From positions 1 through 48,432 of the forward strand of contig JAIESQ010000006.1 of the NCBI GenBank assembly GCA_019745975.1: a DNA stretch of 48,432 bases, in the 5' to 3' direction. The notes below the pieces were generated by a model, which worked only from the letters and a program-made list of their open reading frames with translations, had not been told where the DNA came from and ran no database searches. Positions 1 through 9,130 of this stretch are shown here, piece after piece. A program made the position numbers and the translations under genes. Every line of letters begins with the position of its first letter. The first letter of the stretch is position 1. Source of the stretch: Pirellulales bacterium. Lineage in GTDB: Bacteria > Planctomycetota > Planctomycetia > Pirellulales > JAEUIK01.

Positions 1-49
1 GTCTTGCAACCGCAGCTTGAGGGAAGAGCCGTTTTTCATGGAATACCAG

Positions 50-493
50 TTACCGACGATTTCTCAGAAAGTGCAGGCCGTGAAACTGGACAACGGTTTC
101 GCCCTTAAGCCAGACGAAATGCTTCATGCCGGCGCCCCAGTAACCATACGTGCCGGCCGGCATCGGCTTGGCCTTCGCTGCGTCGAACTCGGCACCCATA
201 CCAATGTTGAACGTTCCTGAGATCACAGTGATTCGTTCCGTTTTGGGATGAGTATGAGGCGGGATGCGGTAGCCATCCGGCGCCTTCACGCGAAACACGA
301 ACGGCCCCTCCTTGCTCGGATCGCCTTCCAGGACCGCAATCTTCGCCCCCGGCGGAAGCGACGGAGGCCCCTTCTTCCATTCCGTTTTGTCCGCGGGATA
401 CAACTGGAACTCATCCTTCGTGTGCTCGTCGGCTGAAAGCGATGAGCTTGCCAGGATTGCGACAAGGGCGACAGCAAGTGTTAGGTGTTTCAT
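50..493 (-). CDS. exported cupin-domain protein
   Basis: A protein of about 147 residues that begins with a Sec-type signal peptide (MKHLTLAVALVAILASSSLSA) and continues into a single cupin barrel with the metal-binding-type motif PPHTHPKTERITVISGTF. It probably binds a metal in the periplasm; the substrate is unknown. I chose ATG 493 because a GGTGGAAT-like ribosome site precedes it and the signal peptide starts there; an ATG at 505 is also in frame. It is the last gene of the arsR-led operon. The barrel ends abruptly after VVQFHG with a short basic tail, whereas relatives I remember continue about 15 residues, so the 3' end may be frameshifted or truncated. Confidence 0.8.
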   Translation of the reverse strand: MKHLTLAVALVAILASSSLSADEHTKDEFQLYPADKTEWKKGPPSLPPGAKIAVLEGDPSKEGPFVFRVKAPDGYRIPPHTHPKTERITVISGTFNIGMGAEFDAAKAKPMPAGTYGYWGAGMKHFVWLKGETVVQFHGLHFLRNRR

Positions 494-520
494 GGTTAAT
501 TCCACCCAGTCAAATGAGAA

Positions 521-1276
521 TCATGGCTTTTCGGCTCGAATCACCGCACATATGGACAGCTCATGACCGGTCCGCGCATTGCGACCCGACCATAGGACCT
601 GCCCGTTTACCAGGCCATTCGCTTGTAATCGACTAAGGAAGTCCTGCTGGACCAACGCACCGCCGATGCAACGGAACCAGTCATTGAGCTCGCGGCGCAC
701 TTCGTGTGGCAGATCGCTTTTGAGCACGATTTCGGCAAAGACCGTGCGACCACCCGGCTTCAGCAGGCGGGTGACTTCGCGCATCATCGCATCCTTATTC
801 GGCGACAGGTTGAAGATGCCATTGGCCGTGACGATGTCCACCGAACTGTCCGGAAGTGGTACTGCGTCCGCCGGCGCATGAAACCATTCGATGTTTGAAA
901 CGCCAACCGTTGCCAGATTGCGGCGGGCTTTCTCCAACATCGCTTCCGACAAGTCGACGCCGAACAGTTTTCCAGTCGGTCCAATCCGTTGGGAATACAG
1001 GTACAGGTCGAGACCGGCCCCACAACCAAGATCGAGCAAGGTTTCACCTGGCTTGGCATCGACAAACGCCTGTGGATTGCCTGCGCCGGTGAAGGATTCC
1101 GAGAGACCGATCGGCAACCGATCAAGGAGATCGGGCGAGTAACCTACGCTTTCCGCGAATTTGCGGCCGACCGGAAAATTGAATTTCTGTAAGGGAGAAG
1201 TAGCCACGAGTCCGTAGCGCTCTGCAACAGCCGACTTGATCTCGTCCGGAGCATATTCGGCAAGTGGCTTCAGCAT
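521..1276 (-). CDS. class I SAM methyltransferase, ArsM-like
   Basis: A 251-residue cytoplasmic SAM-dependent methyltransferase. Motif I is LLDLGCGAGLD at about residue 80, followed by a post-I acidic strand (FGVDLSEAML) and LKPGGR about 80 residues later, as in the Methyltransf_11/ArsM group. The N-terminal segment (VAERYGLVATSP) also resembles arsenite methyltransferase-like proteins. Family members methylate arsenite or small metabolites. An arsenic role would fit the ArsR regulator upstream, but the conserved cysteines of true ArsM are not obvious: the visible ones are in LGCGAG, FRCIGG and SICAV. Start 1276 has GAGG upstream. It lies between the rhodanese and cupin genes on the same strand. 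Confidence 0.8.
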   Translation of the reverse strand: MLKPLAEYAPDEIKSAVAERYGLVATSPLQKFNFPVGRKFAESVGYSPDLLDRLPIGLSESFTGAGNPQAFVDAKPGETLLDLGCGAGLDLYLYSQRIGPTGKLFGVDLSEAMLEKARRNLATVGVSNIEWFHAPADAVPLPDSSVDIVTANGIFNLSPNKDAMMREVTRLLKPGGRTVFAEIVLKSDLPHEVRRELNDWFRCIGGALVQQDFLSRLQANGLVNGQVLWSGRNARTGHELSICAVIRAEKP

Positions 1277-1305
1277 CGTTTGTGGCCTCGCAATCTCCTC
1301 GGTGC

Positions 1306-1713
1306 CTATTTGCTCGCGTTCGGAAAACCCGCCTTGAGCAGGTCTTCGTAGCCGGGCTTCAGGGCGCGCACCTCATAACCCTGTTTCTTGAGCAGTTCCG
1401 CCGCCTTTAGTGAACGCATCCCAACCACGCAGTAGGTGTAGAGGACACGATCCCCCGGCAAATTCTTGGTCATCTCGGCCGTCTTGTTGCGAAGTCGAAA
1501 CTCGCTCAACGGCAAAAAGATCGCGCCGTCAATATGGCCCTTGTTCCACTCTTCCTTGTCGCGCACATCGACGAGCACCGCCTTCTTTTCTGCCACCTTT
1601 GCCTTCACGGCTTCGAGCGATTCCTTCGTGTGCTCAAGATCGGCGGCGAGCGAAGCAGCGGCGCCGCCAACGGCCATCGCGCATAACGTCGCCAACAAAC
1701 AGAACGATCGCAT
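1306..1713 (-). CDS. exported rhodanese-like protein
   Basis: A small single-domain rhodanese with a cleavable signal peptide (MRSFCLLATLCAMAVGGAAA region). The domain shows the CH2A-like VLVDVRDKEEWNKGHI and the active-site loop YCVVGMRS, with the catalytic cysteine present. Rhodaneses carry sulfane sulfur as a Cys persulfide. With a cysteine desulfurase in the same operon, a sulfur-handling role is a reasonable inference. The start at 1713 is supported by AAAGGA nine bases upstream; an ATG at 1731 is the alternative. It sits 18 bases after the DUF1501 gene's stop if the longer form is used. Confidence 0.85.
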   Translation of the reverse strand: MRSFCLLATLCAMAVGGAAASLAADLEHTKESLEAVKAKVAEKKAVLVDVRDKEEWNKGHIDGAIFLPLSEFRLRNKTAEMTKNLPGDRVLYTYCVVGMRSLKAAELLKKQGYEVRALKPGYEDLLKAGFPNASK

Positions 1714-1746
1714 CTTCGATAGTCCTTTCATGGATTGCGCTCGGGG

Positions 1747-3213
1747 TCAAGCGAGGATGTCTTGAATCACGTGGCCATGCACGTCGGTTAGCCGTCGATC
1801 GGTTCCGTTGTGCCGGAACGTCAACTTCGTGTGATCAATCCCTAGTAGCTGCAGCGCCGTTGCGTGCACGTCGTGGCAGTACACGGGGTCCTTGACGGTC
1901 TTGTAGGCAAACTCGTCACTTTCTCCATACGCAATGCCCCCCTTAATTCCGCCGCCGGCCAGCCAGGACGTGAAGGCGAACGGATTGTGATCGCGTCCTT
2001 TACCTCCCTGCGAGCAGCACATGCGCCCAAACTCCGACGTGCAGATCACCAGCGTTTCATCGAGCATTCCTTGAGACTTCAGGTCCTTGAGGAGCGCTGC
2101 AATGGGTTGATCGAGCCGTTTCGCTTCGCGGCCGTGATTGTTAACCACATCCTCGTGACTATCCCAGTTCTGACGAGGAAAGCCGGCGTTCAATGCGCCA
2201 GACCACACTTGGACGAAGCGAACACCTCGTTCCAAGAGACGCCTCGCCATCAGACATTGCCGACCTGCAGGGGCAGTCGTGGGATCATTAAGACCATAAA
2301 GCCGATGAATCGTTTCACTCTCCCTTGAAAGGTCCACCGCTTCCGGCGCGGAAAGCTGCAACCGCGCGGCCAACTCATAGGCATTGATTCGCGCTTCCAA
2401 GTCGCTGTCACCAGGCCGCTGCCTCAGGTGCTCACCATTCAGCATTCGCAGGAAGTCGAACGTATCGCGGTCGCTTGCAGCGTTAAGACGCTCGTCCTCC
2501 GGTGGAAACAGATTGTGAATCGGTGGCATCGATTCCCGAGTGGCGAGTGCGGTCCCCTGATAGGTCGCCGGTAAGAATCCGGCTCCCCAGTTGATAGGGC
2601 CGTTCATCGGAAAACCTCGCGGATCGGGAAGAACCACGAAGGCAGGCAGGTTCTTGTTTTCGGTTCCAAGCCCATACGTGACCCACGAACCCATCGACGG
2701 AAAGCCGGGCAAAATGAATCCCGAGTTCATCAGAAAAATCGCCGGGCCATGCACGTTGCTCTTTGAGTTCATTGAGTGGATGAAGCAGATGTCATCCACG
2801 CACTCCGCCAAATGCGGAAAGAGCGCCGAGATCCACCGGCCGCACTGTCCGTGCTGCTGGAAAGGCCAGTAGCTGGGCTGAACACTTCCAGGCAGACTCT
2901 CAAACAACTCGACTTTCCCGCCGGGCTCGAATGCCTTGCCGGCGTACTTGTTGAGCTCCGGCTTGTAGTCGAACGTGTCGATGTGGCTCATCGCGCCGCT
3001 AACAAAAATCTGCACCACCTGCTTCGCCTTCGGCGGATACTCAGGAAACTGCCGCGAAGCGTCGGCCGATTTCGCCTCGGCGCCCATTGCTCGCTGGTCG
3101 TCTGCCAGCAAGGCCGCCAGCGCCATAGCGCCAAACCCACCTCCGACGGACCAAAGGAAGCTGCGCCGGTCGACCAACTGTGGTTGATGATCGCTTAAGC
3201 GAAAGTCGTGCAT
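1747..3213 (-). CDS. DUF1501 sulfatase-like exported protein
   Basis: A 488-residue member of the DUF1501 family, distant relatives of alkaline phosphatase/sulfatase. The N-terminus carries a twin-arginine signal (DRRSFLWSVGGGFGAMALAALLA). Inside are family signatures such as VQIFVSGAMSHIDTFDYKP, CLMARRLLERGVRFVQVW and TSEFGRMCCSQGGKGRDHNP. In planctomycetes these genes almost always follow a DUF1549/DUF1553 cytochrome-type gene, as here; the pair is thought to act in the periplasm on an unknown substrate. The start at 3213 has GGGGAG seven bases upstream. Length is normal for the family. Confidence 0.92.
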   Translation of the reverse strand: MHDFRLSDHQPQLVDRRSFLWSVGGGFGAMALAALLADDQRAMGAEAKSADASRQFPEYPPKAKQVVQIFVSGAMSHIDTFDYKPELNKYAGKAFEPGGKVELFESLPGSVQPSYWPFQQHGQCGRWISALFPHLAECVDDICFIHSMNSKSNVHGPAIFLMNSGFILPGFPSMGSWVTYGLGTENKNLPAFVVLPDPRGFPMNGPINWGAGFLPATYQGTALATRESMPPIHNLFPPEDERLNAASDRDTFDFLRMLNGEHLRQRPGDSDLEARINAYELAARLQLSAPEAVDLSRESETIHRLYGLNDPTTAPAGRQCLMARRLLERGVRFVQVWSGALNAGFPRQNWDSHEDVVNNHGREAKRLDQPIAALLKDLKSQGMLDETLVICTSEFGRMCCSQGGKGRDHNPFAFTSWLAGGGIKGGIAYGESDEFAYKTVKDPVYCHDVHATALQLLGIDHTKLTFRHNGTDRRLTDVHGHVIQDILA

Positions 3214-3255
3214 GGTAAACTCCCCTCGGTGAGGGCTTGCTACGATTGATCGAAA

Positions 3256-5586
3256 TCAGTCCACATACGCGAACTCGTTTGAATTGAGCAGCGCGCGACA
3301 AAAATGAAACAATCTGTGCTTGGCAATGAAGTCCCGGGCAGCCTCCAGTTCTCTGCCGGAGGGCTCCCGCCCGAGTGCCAGACGATAGGCCAACTTTGCC
3401 TGGGACGTATCATCTTGATTTGCGGCCGACAAGCGGCGGGCGAAGTGCTCCGCTTGTGCGATTATGAACGGGTCGTTGAGCAGCGAGAGTGATTGCAGGG
3501 GCGTCGTCGTCGAGTTCCGCGCCGGCGTGCAGGAGGACGGCACCGGGAAATCGAGCACATCCATGAACGGATCGGGTGTGCTGCGGGCGATGAAGTTGTA
3601 AACCGAGCGCCGTGTTTGTTGCGGTCGAGGAGTACGATCGAAGTAATCGTAGAGCGGAGATTTTCTGAACTCGTAGCGAAAGGGCATGAAAGCCGGCCCG
3701 CCCATTGTCAAATCAAGCTGCCCGCTTACGGCGAGCACGGAATCGCGAACGACCTCGGCGTCCATCCGACGACGATTCATCCGCCACACGAGTTGATTGC
3801 CGGCATCAAAAGCGTCGCCTTTTTCATGTCGCTGTGAGGATTGCTGATACGTGCTACTCAGCATGATCAACCGGTGCATCTCCTTGATGGACCATTTGCG
3901 CTGCTGGAATTCGCTCGCCAGCCAATCCAAAAGCTCCGGGTGCGAAGGGCGCTCGCCATTAAAGCCAAAATCCCCAGGGGTGCCCACGATGCCGCGGCCG
4001 AAATGGTAATGCCAGATCCGATTGACCATTACACGCGCCATGAGCGGGTTCTTGGGATCGGTCAGCCAATGAGCCAGTGCCAGGCGGCGCTCCCCTTCGG
4101 GAGCATTGGCATTCGTCAACTCGGCAGGAAGCGCATGAACAGCACTCAGTGCCGCGGGCGCGACCCGCTCACGCGGCGACTCCGTATCACCACGATGCAA
4201 GACGTGCGTCGACGGCGGAGTCTCGGGTACCCCGGAATACGTTAGCTCAACTTCGGGCAGTTTTGCGTACTCGGCTTCCAAGGCGGCGATTTCAGCGATG
4301 AGAGTCGCTCGTGTCTTGGCAGTCTCTTCCGTACGGTCAGCCGCCGCCAGCGCATCGTTCTCCGCCACCCCGATGCGCTTCTTATGGATATCCAGACGAA
4401 GTTGCTCCATCCGGAGCGATTGCTCCGGCGTGACTTGCCCTTTGAGCACACGATCGCCACGCCGGACTCCGGCAAATACAGCTTGCAGGCTGTAGTAGTC
4501 TTTCTGCGGGATCGGATCGAACTTGTGATCGTGGCATTTGGCGCAGCCGACCGTAAGACCGATCGTGGTTGTCGCCACGGTTGTGAGCATGTTGTCCAAG
4601 TCGGTCAGGCGAGTGCCACGACTCGCCGCAGTCCCCTGGATTGCGGTGATAAACCCGGAGTAATCCCACGGGCCGGCAGTGAGAAAGCCAGTAGCGATGA
4701 TTCCTTCGGGATCGCCAGGAGCAATCACATCCCCCGCGATTTGCTCCGTCAGGAATTCGTCGTACGGTGTGTCGTTGTTGAAGGCCTGAATCACATAATC
4801 GCGATAGCGCCAGGCATTGAAGCGCGGATAGTCGAGCTCAAAGCCATGCGAATCCGCGTAGCTTGCCAGATCGAGCCAGTGGCGCCCCCAGCGTTCTCCG
4901 TAACGAGGAGATTTCAACAAGCGATCGACAACCTTAGCGAAGGCGTCGGTCGACTTGTCCGCCACAAATTCATCGACTTCCTCCGGCGTCGGCGGTAAAC
5001 CGTGCAAATCGAACGTGGCTCGACGAATCAGGGTAATGCGATCAGCTTGGGGAGACGGCTCCAGCCCATTCGCGGCAAGTTGGTCGGCGATCAACGCATC
5101 GATCGGCGTTTTCACCCAATCGTTGTTCTGCACAAGCGGCGGCTCTCGGCAAACGATGGGCCGCAGTGACCAAAGTTCCGCACTAACGGTTACGCCGTCG
5201 GGCCAGGATGCACCCTCCTTTATCCATTGCCGAAACCTCGCAATCTGCTCGATTGTGAGCGGCTTGCCGCCTTTGGGCATCGCAGGTTCGTCGCCGCTCA
5301 TCATGTCAAGCAAGACGCTGGCGTCGATATCACCGGGCGCAACCGCCGCCCCGCTGTCACCCCCCTTAAGCAGAGATTCACGGCTGGTCACATCCAGGCC
5401 ACCTTCTTGCTTCTTCGGTCCGTGGCACGAGGCGCAACGCTGTTCAAGAATAGATGCAATGCTTCGAGCGAAGTCGACCTCAGCGGCGACAAGCGGCGCT
5501 GGTGCAAGAGCGATCGCGAAAACACCGATCACCGTCCCTCGCACGCAAGATGCAGCGGCATACGACGCGTTATGCAGATGGCTCAT
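3256..5586 (-). CDS. PSCyt1/DUF1549/DUF1553 cytochrome-type protein
   Basis: A planctomycete-specific exported protein of 776 residues. After a signal peptide (ending LAPAPLVAAE) comes a heme-binding PSCyt1 segment with RCASCHGPKKQEGG, then DUF1549 (with VGCAKCHDHKFDPI) and DUF1553 (MVNRIWHYHFGRGIVGTPGDF). The second CxxCH-like motif is typical of the family. The start at 5586 is chosen because AAGGAG lies seven bases upstream and the signal peptide follows; ATGs at 5628 and 5643 are also in frame. It is paired with the DUF1501 gene. The PA14 or sugar-binding insert found in many relatives is absent, so this is a short version. Confidence 0.92.
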   Translation of the reverse strand: MSHLHNASYAAASCVRGTVIGVFAIALAPAPLVAAEVDFARSIASILEQRCASCHGPKKQEGGLDVTSRESLLKGGDSGAAVAPGDIDASVLLDMMSGDEPAMPKGGKPLTIEQIARFRQWIKEGASWPDGVTVSAELWSLRPIVCREPPLVQNNDWVKTPIDALIADQLAANGLEPSPQADRITLIRRATFDLHGLPPTPEEVDEFVADKSTDAFAKVVDRLLKSPRYGERWGRHWLDLASYADSHGFELDYPRFNAWRYRDYVIQAFNNDTPYDEFLTEQIAGDVIAPGDPEGIIATGFLTAGPWDYSGFITAIQGTAASRGTRLTDLDNMLTTVATTTIGLTVGCAKCHDHKFDPIPQKDYYSLQAVFAGVRRGDRVLKGQVTPEQSLRMEQLRLDIHKKRIGVAENDALAAADRTEETAKTRATLIAEIAALEAEYAKLPEVELTYSGVPETPPSTHVLHRGDTESPRERVAPAALSAVHALPAELTNANAPEGERRLALAHWLTDPKNPLMARVMVNRIWHYHFGRGIVGTPGDFGFNGERPSHPELLDWLASEFQQRKWSIKEMHRLIMLSSTYQQSSQRHEKGDAFDAGNQLVWRMNRRRMDAEVVRDSVLAVSGQLDLTMGGPAFMPFRYEFRKSPLYDYFDRTPRPQQTRRSVYNFIARSTPDPFMDVLDFPVPSSCTPARNSTTTPLQSLSLLNDPFIIAQAEHFARRLSAANQDDTSQAKLAYRLALGREPSGRELEAARDFIAKHRLFHFCRALLNSNEFAYVD

Positions 5587-5624
5587 TGCCGTTCTCCTTG
5601 TGCAGGCTTCGTGATGATCGAGAC

Positions 5625-6770
5625 TCATGGTGGCGCCGTGCAATGCGCTCCGACGCGAAGCAATGAACCGACGACCGCATCGATTTCTTCCGCAGTGGTT
5701 TGGCGTCCAAGACTGAATCGCACGGCCCCCAGAGCGACATCACGAGGCGTCCCCATCGCCGCAAGTACGGGACTAATCTGAGCACTTCCGGCGTGACACG
5801 CCGAACCGGTCGAAGCGGCGACGTGCGGCATGGCGGCGAGCAGATCGCTGCCGACACGGCCGCGGAATCCCACGTTGAGGGTGTTGGGCAGCCGTTCGGT
5901 CGGATGCCCATTCAAGACGACTTGGTCGCCAAACGACACCTGCAGTGTTCGCCAGAAGTAATCTCGCAATTCGGCGATGGCCTCGTCATCGATCCAGTAA
6001 ATCGCCAGCTCACAAGCCGCGCCAAGCCCGACGACCTCCAAGATGTTTTCGGTGCCGGCGCGGCGACCGGCTTCGTGATCAGCGCCATGAAGCAAAGGCT
6101 CCAGCTCGATGCCTTCACGGATAAAAATCGCCCCGCCCCCCTTCGGACCATAGAGCTTGTGCCCTGCGACCGTCAGAAAATCGACGCCCATCGCATCCAC
6201 ATCGACGGCGATCTTTCCGACCGTCTGCGCCGCGTCCGTGTGCATGAGCGCGCCATGTTCGTGAGCAATCGCCGCGATCTCTGCGACCGGCTGGATCGTC
6301 CCGACCTCATTATTGGCGTGCATGATGGAGACGAGCGCGGTTTCAGGACGCATCGCGCGTCGCACGTCGCCAGGAGCGACACGTCCGTGCCGGTCGACTG
6401 GCAACCGCGTTACCTCGGCGCCGAGCCGTTCGATAAAAGCCAGGGGCTCAAGCACGGCGGGGTGCTCAATGACACTAGTCACGACATGAAAAGGCCTTCG
6501 CAGACCGGCCTCCTTAAAAAACAGCCCTTTGATCGCCTGATTGTTGGCCTCGGTCCCGCCCGACGTGAACACAACCTCAGTCGCATCGCACGAGAGTAAT
6601 GCCGCGACTTGTGACCGCGCCTTCTCGACCGCGTCACGCGCCGGCACCCCCGCCCAGTGCAGGCTCGATGGGTTGCCAAACGGCTCCGACAAAATACGAG
6701 ACATCGCCGCTATGACTTCGTCGGCTAGAGGGGTTGTCGCGTTGTAGTCGAGATAGACTCGCGAGCTCAT
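5625..6770 (-). CDS. cysteine desulfurase (NifS/IscS family)
   Basis: A 381-residue PLP-dependent aminotransferase class V enzyme that releases sulfur from cysteine. Visible features are VYLDYNATTPL at the N-terminus, the TEANNQAIKG cofactor site, HTDAAQTVGK, the Schiff-base lysine in AGHKLYGPKGGGAIF, and the catalytic cysteine loop STGSACHAGSAQ. Its start overlaps the arsR stop by four bases (ATGA), so translation is coupled to the repressor. The position in an arsR operon with a rhodanese suggests special sulfur supply rather than general Fe-S assembly; that is inference. Confidence 0.93.
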   Translation of the reverse strand: MSSRVYLDYNATTPLADEVIAAMSRILSEPFGNPSSLHWAGVPARDAVEKARSQVAALLSCDATEVVFTSGGTEANNQAIKGLFFKEAGLRRPFHVVTSVIEHPAVLEPLAFIERLGAEVTRLPVDRHGRVAPGDVRRAMRPETALVSIMHANNEVGTIQPVAEIAAIAHEHGALMHTDAAQTVGKIAVDVDAMGVDFLTVAGHKLYGPKGGGAIFIREGIELEPLLHGADHEAGRRAGTENILEVVGLGAACELAIYWIDDEAIAELRDYFWRTLQVSFGDQVVLNGHPTERLPNTLNVGFRGRVGSDLLAAMPHVAASTGSACHAGSAQISPVLAAMGTPRDVALGAVRFSLGRQTTAEEIDAVVGSLLRVGAHCTAPP

Positions 6771-7162
6771 CGCTTGGCGACCTCGCGGCGCGGGACCTTT
6801 CCAGATGATTTGGCGTCCTTGGCAAGCGCTTTCGCCAACCGTTCCTTATCCGCCTGAATCTCCTCCGGAGTTCGTTTCACGATGGGGTCTTTGCGGCCAA
6901 CGAGCGCAAGCATGTCCTCGACAAGGGCCGGCCGGCAAAGGTAATAGCAGCGCAGCGCCCCGTCTTGGGCATAGTCCACGAGTTGCGCATGCCGCAAAAC
7001 GGCCAGATGCTGCGAAATATTGGCCTGGCGAGCCGGAAGCAACTCCTCCAAGTCCATCACGCACTTCGGACCGGGGAGCAATTCCACCAGAATGGCCAGC
7101 CGGGTAGCGTGCGAAAACGCCTTGAGCAGTTCTGCGGCGGCTTGAGAATCACTTAGTTTCAT
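6767..7162 (-). CDS. ArsR-family winged-helix repressor
   Basis: A 131-residue ArsR/SmtB-type regulator. The winged helix reads FSHATRLAILVELLPGPKCVMDLEELLPARQANISQHLAVLRHAQLV, with the recognition helix at QANISQHLAVLR. Candidate thiol ligands are the Cys in PKCVMD and the two in RCYYLCRP; the CVC pair of classic ArsR is missing. It is the promoter-proximal gene of the seven-gene operon and probably represses it through the inverted repeat just upstream of its start. The C-terminal tail (about 35 residues, Lys-rich) extends beyond the usual fold. Confidence 0.92.
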   Translation of the reverse strand: MKLSDSQAAAELLKAFSHATRLAILVELLPGPKCVMDLEELLPARQANISQHLAVLRHAQLVDYAQDGALRCYYLCRPALVEDMLALVGRKDPIVKRTPEEIQADKERLAKALAKDAKSSGKVPRREVAKR

Positions 7163-7175
7163 AGAAAGAGCCCAG

Positions 7176-7203
7176 ATATTCGGATATTCGACATTCCGAA
7201 TAT
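7176..7203. promoter_or_regulatory. ArsR operator: ATATTCGGA inverted repeat
   Basis: ATATTCGGA (7176-7184) and its exact complement TCCGAATAT (7195-7203) are separated by ten bases, and a third ATATTCG copy sits at 7184-7190. The site lies 14 bases upstream of the arsR start in an A+T-rich patch. Such AT-rich imperfect palindromes are typical ArsR/SmtB operators, so autoregulation of the operon is likely. Confidence 0.75.
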
Positions 7204-7624
7204 ATTATCGACGGCATCGTGTGTCCGTCAACCGGAGATCGAGCGGGGCTGCCCCCCGGGCTGGTCCACTAAGGAAGTCTCCGGCCACTGCCCGCTACGA
7301 GCTGCCTGCCGTCGTGGAACGCAAGACGGGGATAAGTGCGCAAGAGATTTCACCGCTCGACATCGCGTCCTTGCAAATCCGGTTCGCACACGTTCACAGG
7401 ATGTCGCGTCGCAGATCGCTGCGCGTTATTCGACCGACCCAATGAGCGCGAGCATCGCCCGGCGCATCGCGTCGGGAAGGATCGGCCAGGCGAGAATCAC
7501 CCGTCGCAAATCAGCGTCACCCAGTGCCGATTCGAGCCACCCAAGGCGCCCTGAATGCAGCGCATTTGCAGCGCGGCACATTTCGCAATCGACGCAACTG
7601 CAAGAGGCGCAATTGCTTGACGCA
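7204..7624. other. intergenic stretch, no gene seen
   Basis: About 420 bases between the arsR operator and the tRNA-like fragment. Short open frames exist on the plus strand but have no ribosome site or recognisable domain. It may be chromosomal flank or old remnant of the integration site. Confidence 0.5.
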
Positions 7625-7659
7625 GAATGGGGCTCAGGTTCAAATCCTGTCGCCCCGAC
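7625..7659 (+). repeat. tRNA-Pro 3'-end fragment, candidate attachment site
   Basis: The segment contains a T-arm (CAGG TTCAAAT CCTG, 7635-7649) followed by CGCCCCG and discriminator A, the usual 3' acceptor strand of bacterial tRNA-Pro. The matching 5' acceptor strand CGGGGCG is not found in the preceding 120 bases, so this is a fragment, not a functional tRNA. AATGGGG just before the T-arm resembles a proline anticodon loop. The recombinase stop codon (7640-7642) lies inside it, as expected for an attL/attR end. Confidence 0.6.
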
Positions 7660-9130
7660 TATTCCTCGAAATGAGCCCTTCGGCGAGAACGTCGAAGGGC
7701 TTTCTTATTTCCGGGACAAGAGTTGCGCCGTCGAGGCGTGAGTTCAAAAAGACGATTTCGAGGATCCGACGTTTTTCTGAGTAGTCGGCACTAAGCCACT
7801 TCTCGCAAAGAGTTTGCGAAAGTTCAAAAACTTTGGCCGCTAAGTCGGCCATTTCATCGTGCGAGCGGTCGAGCACGTCAAGCTGAAGCTTGATTGACGA
7901 TAAGCGGTCGCGCTGCTCTGTCTGCTTGCGAGCGAAGGTTTCCTCGTCGATCTCTGCCGCAAGCCGCATGTTGAGAAGCCGATCTTGCTGGTTGACGAGG
8001 AGCGTCTCCTGGCGCTGAAGCTCAGCACGCTGAGCTAGCGAGTCCTTTTGGGCATCGCGTGTTTGTGAGCGGAGTACCGTCTGGAACCAGTCTCGAACCT
8101 CATCATCGCCAATGTGCATCCGCTTGAAGACCGCCAGGATTTGGATGTCGAGGTCAGCTTCTGTGACGCGGATTCGCGGATGCCCCTGAACGTTGTAGTA
8201 CGTGCAGCGGTAGTAAGTGTACGCCTTTTCACCCTGGAGGGTCTTTTTGTACTTTCGTTCCCCTGTAATGGGATGGCCGCAATGGCCACAGGTGAACACC
8301 TCGCCCGAATAGGTCATCTCGTGGGAGCGGTAGACGTGATCGCCAAGGAGGGCCTGAACACGGTCCCATGTGCGGCGGTCGATGATCGGCTCGTGCTTTC
8401 CTGCGTACCACTGGCCGCGGTGCTCGATATCGCCGATGTAGGAGCGATCCCTAAGGATAGCGTGCAGTGAGCCGCGGAAGAACTTTGGGGCCGATGGGCG
8501 ATAAGGTCTCCCCTCTTCCGCCATCCGCTCGATAACGCCGTCGAGCGTCAGGTTTTCGTAGGCGTATAGGTGAAAGCAACGCTTGACGTTGGCGGCGGTC
8601 TCCGAGTCGACTTCGATAATCCCTCGGCCATTCTTCCGCACGTTGCGATACCCGTAGGGCGCCCTTCCAATGAACCAGCCTTCTTGAACGCGGCGAGCAA
8701 GGCCTTCCCGGACATCCACCGACTGCTGCTCAGTATAGAAGCTTGCCATGTTGGCAAGCGTCCTCCGCATCATGCGGCCAGCAGGATTGGAGTCGGTCGG
8801 CTGCGATACAGAGATGAACGGTACTTGGTACTCGGACTCAAGTCGTTCAAGCTCGACGTAGTCGAACAGATTGCGAGCGGCCCGATCAACCTTGTAGAAG
8901 AGAAGGCCGTCGAGCTCGGCGGCGTGCTTTTTCGCATAGGCGACGAGTTCGCGAAATGTTTTTCGCTCGTCGACTTTGCTCGCTGTTTCAGCGATGCGGA
9001 AGAATCGAATGATCGTGCCACCGGTCTTCTCAGCGAAGCTTCGAAGGGCATCTTCCTGGACTTCGAGCGAAAAACCTTCCCGTTCTTGCTCGCGGCTGCT
9101 GACCCGAGCGAGTGCAGCGTATTGCTTCAT
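7640..9130 (-). CDS. large serine recombinase
   Basis: A 496-residue serine site-specific recombinase. The N-terminal resolvase domain has the catalytic serine in ALARVSSREQ and LLFYKVDRAARN. The recombinase domain follows (APYGYRNVRKNGRG), then a zinc ribbon (FTCGHCGHPI...YYRCTYY) and a coiled-coil-rich C-terminus. Large serine recombinases integrate and excise phages and conjugative elements. The C-terminal codons and stop are read antisense through a tRNA-Pro-like 3' end, so the gene abuts its probable attachment site. Its start overlaps a small upstream gene by four bases. It is probably the integrase of the mobile element that extends to the right. Confidence 0.92.
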   Translation of the reverse strand: MKQYAALARVSSREQEREGFSLEVQEDALRSFAEKTGGTIIRFFRIAETASKVDERKTFRELVAYAKKHAAELDGLLFYKVDRAARNLFDYVELERLESEYQVPFISVSQPTDSNPAGRMMRRTLANMASFYTEQQSVDVREGLARRVQEGWFIGRAPYGYRNVRKNGRGIIEVDSETAANVKRCFHLYAYENLTLDGVIERMAEEGRPYRPSAPKFFRGSLHAILRDRSYIGDIEHRGQWYAGKHEPIIDRRTWDRVQALLGDHVYRSHEMTYSGEVFTCGHCGHPITGERKYKKTLQGEKAYTYYRCTYYNVQGHPRIRVTEADLDIQILAVFKRMHIGDDEVRDWFQTVLRSQTRDAQKDSLAQRAELQRQETLLVNQQDRLLNMRLAAEIDEETFARKQTEQRDRLSSIKLQLDVLDRSHDEMADLAAKVFELSQTLCEKWLSADYSEKRRILEIVFLNSRLDGATLVPEIRKPFDVLAEGLISRNSRGDRI

